44,342 nucleotides of DNA from Pantoea stewartii subsp. stewartii (GTDB lineage Bacteria; Pseudomonadota; Gammaproteobacteria; Enterobacterales; Enterobacteriaceae): the NCBI RefSeq assembly GCF_008801695.1, contig NZ_VZPF01000041.1, forward strand, positions 1 through 44,342. The letters run 5' to 3'. Below are positions 42,386-44,342 of the stretch, in pieces. The first letter of the stretch is position 1, and every line of letters begins with the position of its first letter. A program made the translations under genes and the position numbers. The notes beneath the pieces were generated by a model. It ran no database searches. It was not told where the DNA came from and was given only the letters and a program-made list of their open reading frames with translations.

Positions 42386-43782
42386 GCTTTCTTCTTTTTA
42401 TCGCGATTTTTAATCAGGTTGCGTCCGTCGCCATTGCGCAGCATCGTAAACGTCAGCGCTGACAGGACGGTGACGATGCCCATCGTCAGGAAGGTAGAAT
42501 GGAACTGTTCTACTGTCGTGCTATCAAATTCCTGATAAAAGCGCAGGACGGCCGCACTGACGGCCACCCCAAAGCTGATCGCGAGCTGCTGTGTCACCGC
42601 GAGTACACTGTTGCCGCCACTGGCATTGTCGTCATCCAAATCAGCCAGGGTAATGGTGTTCATTGCCGTAAACTGGGTGGACATCGCCATACCTAACAGA
42701 AAGAGCGGAATTAATAAGAACGCAATATCCTCAGAAGGTGACTGCAGCGAGAAGCTGGCGATCATCACGCCAATGATCATCGTAATACTGACTAACAGGC
42801 GGCGATAGCCAAACCAGCGCAGTAATTGCGTCACGCTTTGTTTAGCCAGAATGGAGCCAATGGCTGTGGGGGCCATCATGCAGCCAGCCAGAATCGCAGA
42901 ATAGCCAAATCCTACCTGAAGCATCAGCGGCATCAAAAACGGCACGCAACCAGTGCCCAGCCGCGAAGCGATGTTACCAATGATGCCTACCGAGAATGTG
43001 CGTGTCTTAAACATGGGCAGATTGATCAACGGCGAGGGATGACGCCGGGCATGGGCTATATAGAGGAGCAACAAGACAACGCCGCCAGTCAGAACGCCTG
43101 CCGCAAGCCAGGGTGAGACAATACGCTCACCAAACAGCTCTATGCCGGTAGAGATCATCACTAATCCAATGCCGAACAATAAAAATCCCAGAAAGTCGAA
43201 GCGGCGCTTTGGTGTCGTGAAGTCAGGCATGAATTTACGTGCATAGACGATGCCGAGCAGACCTATCGGAATGTTTATCAGGAAGATCCAGTGCCAGGTG
43301 GCATAGGTCACCATGATTCCCCCCAGCAACGGCCCCAGTATCGGTCCGACTAATCCCGGCATGGTGACAAAGTTGAGAATAGGTAAGAGTTCACTACGGG
43401 GATAGGCACGCAGAAGTGCCAGCCGCGCGACGGGCATCATCATCGCGCCACCCACGCCCTGAATAACGCGCGATGTGACCAGTATTGATAAGGAGGGCGA
43501 TAAGGCACAGGCAAGTGAACCCAGCGTAAACAGCGAAACGGCAATAATAAAGATCTTGCGTGTGCCAAAGCGGTCTGCAAGCCATCCACTAACCGGAATA
43601 AGCATGGCAACAGTTAAGGTGTAGCTGATAACGGCGGACTGCATGGCTAGCGGGGAACGTTCAAGGCTGGTAGCGATCGCGGGCAGCGCGGTATTGAGTA
43701 TCGTGGCATCCAGTGACTGCATAAAGAAGGCCATAGCGGCAATCCATGGCAGACCGGCCATACTGCGCGCGGATTTAATCAT
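42382..43782 (-). CDS. hsrA: DHA2-family MFS exporter HsrA
   Basis: Proton-driven drug-efflux-type MFS transporter with 14 predicted membrane helices (466 residues; E. coli HsrA 475). Start at ATG 43782 ([20 protein letters not shown]) with AAGGA upstream; the upstream in-frame codons to 43845 are not conserved. Motif [13 protein letters not shown] in TM1, [11 protein letters not shown] (motif A) and [10 protein letters not shown] (motif C of antiporters) are visible. Substrate unknown. Located between rbsR and an rRNA operon as in E. coli; the two stop codons overlap by 2 bases. Confidence 0.94.
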   Translation of the reverse strand: MIKSARSMAGLPWIAAMAFFMQSLDATILNTALPAIATSLERSPLAMQSAVISYTLTVAMLIPVSGWLADRFGTRKIFIIAVSLFTLGSLACALSPSLSILVTSRVIQGVGGAMMMPVARLALLRAYPRSELLPILNFVTMPGLVGPILGPLLGGIMVTYATWHWIFLINIPIGLLGIVYARKFMPDFTTPKRRFDFLGFLLFGIGLVMISTGIELFGERIVSPWLAAGVLTGGVVLLLLYIAHARRHPSPLINLPMFKTRTFSVGIIGNIASRLGTGCVPFLMPLMLQVGFGYSAILAGCMMAPTAIGSILAKQSVTQLLRWFGYRRLLVSITMIIGVMIASFSLQSPSEDIAFLLIPLFLLGMAMSTQFTAMNTITLADLDDDNASGGNSVLAVTQQLAISFGVAVSAAVLRFYQEFDSTTVEQFHSTFLTMGIVTVLSALTFTMLRNGDGRNLIKNRDKKKKA

Positions 43783-43963
43783 TGAGCGTCCTTCGTAATG
43801 TCTTCGGCAAAGAATATAAAAAGAATAGCATTGGCAGAAATGCACAATACGCCTCTTTCAACCGATATGTGGTGATTTCCGTGCGTTATTTACGCAGGAT
43901 GTGTCGCTTTTTACCCCGTTCGTTTAAAAATGAATCGCTCAGTCATTTTTTTATAATTAATGC
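43783..43963. other. upstream region of the rRNA promoter
   Basis: No gene is seen between hsrA and the rRNA P1 promoter. The AT-rich tract 43923-43963 (ATTTTTTTATAATTAA within it) sits where the UP element that binds RNA polymerase alpha subunits lies in E. coli rrn P1 promoters; Fis sites are expected further upstream but were not resolved. Confidence 0.5.
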
Positions 43964-43991
43964 TTGTCACCCAGAAAGAACGCCCTATAAT
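43964..43991 (+). promoter_or_regulatory. rRNA operon promoter P1
   Basis: TTGTCA and TATAAT with a 16-base spacer, followed by GCGCCTCCACTGACACGG, are the hallmarks of enterobacterial rrn P1, including the GC-rich discriminator that makes it sensitive to ppGpp. Confidence 0.95.
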
Positions 43992-44087
43992 GCGCCTCCA
44001 CTGACACGGCACAACGGCTTACGTAACGCGGTGTTCAGCAGAGAGCTCCCCGGAGTTTTCGCCGGAGTAAAACTTCTGAAAAAGAGG

Positions 44088-44115
44088 TTGACTCTGAAGG
44101 AGGAAAGCGTAATAT
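44088..44115 (+). promoter_or_regulatory. rRNA operon promoter P2
   Basis: TTGACT and TAATAT with a 16-base spacer, about 124 bases after P1, as in E. coli rrn operons. Confidence 0.85.
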
Positions 44116-44154
44116 ACGCCACCTCGCAACAGAGGGTTAACCCGCTGGTTGCAC

Positions 44155-44166
44155 TGCTCTTTAACA
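44155..44166 (+). promoter_or_regulatory. rRNA leader boxA antitermination site
   Basis: TGCTCTTTAACA matches the NusB-S10 boxA of E. coli rRNA leaders and lies in the conserved position before 16S. Confidence 0.92.
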
Positions 44167-44319
44167 ATTTATCAGACAATCTGTGTGGGCACTCGCAGGA
44201 TTGATATCCGCGTCTCCGGACGCAAAAAAAATATCAAGTCTTAAGAGTGAACACGTATTGAAATTCATTACGACGTTTTCCTTGAGCATCGCTGCACTGG
44301 TTGCAGCAAATCAAACTTT

Positions 44320-44342
44320 AAATTGAAGAGTTTGATCATGGC
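44320..44342 (+). rRNA. rrs: 16S rRNA, first 23 nucleotides
   Basis: AAATTGAAGAGTTTGATCAT is the 5' end of mature 16S rRNA; the gene runs past the window edge. It is the promoter-proximal end of an rRNA operon pointing away from oriC. Confidence 0.97.

Overview
This 44 kb stretch is the replication-origin neighbourhood of an Enterobacterales chromosome. Gene order (pst-phoU, glmS-glmU, the atp operon, rsmG-mnmG, oriC, mioC, asnC, ravA-viaA, kup, rbsDACBKR, hsrA, rRNA operon) follows the E. coli layout with high protein similarity. An OvoA-type ovothiol synthase beside asnC, and the overall divergence from E. coli, suggest Erwiniaceae (Pantoea/Erwinia and relatives). That placement is an inference; no 16S sequence beyond 23 bases is present.

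Left end (1-6000): the edge carries the first 58 codons of an IS630-type transposase, then a 173-bp non-autonomous IS903/IS5-type element with an exact 9-bp target duplication. These lie where the divergent xylF transport operon should be. A xylF-type promoter block and what looks like a stub of the xylF start survive, so the xylose transport arm seems to have been cut off while xylAB (isomerase and xylulokinase) stays intact. Downstream are an MFS transporter and a GNAT-like acetyltransferase, each interrupted by one apparent single-base loss.

Phosphate and cell-wall region (6000-14700): pstSCAB-phoU reads leftward from a PhoB-box array with 11-bp phasing. A small decayed secreted or lipoprotein-like gene separates pstS from glmS. 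glmU-glmS make UDP-GlcNAc precursors.

ATP synthase and oriC (14700-26500): atpIBEFHAGDC, then rsmG-mnmG, then oriC with four DnaA boxes, three 13-mer-like AT-rich repeats and 14 GATC sites in about 330 bp, then mioC and asnC. The asnA gene normally divergent from asnC is absent; ovoA occupies the spot.

Right part (26500-44342): ovoA, then the ravA-viaA MoxR/VWA pair, divergent kup (K+ uptake), convergent qseBC (qseC broken by one apparent base loss) with divergent ygiW, the complete ribose operon rbsDACBKR with two perfect RbsR-type palindromes, the convergent drug exporter hsrA, and finally an rRNA promoter region (P1, P2, boxA) reading into the first 23 nt of 16S rRNA.

Three genes (MFS, GNAT, qseC) each become full length if one base is restored, and in each case a homopolymer run is the natural site. 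Sequencing or assembly error is therefore a serious alternative to true pseudogenes. I did not find a clearly novel multi-gene system. The best leads are the severed xyl locus with its MITE, the altered R1 box in oriC, ovoA replacing asnA, the decayed gene upstream of glmS, and the switch-like leader of kup.
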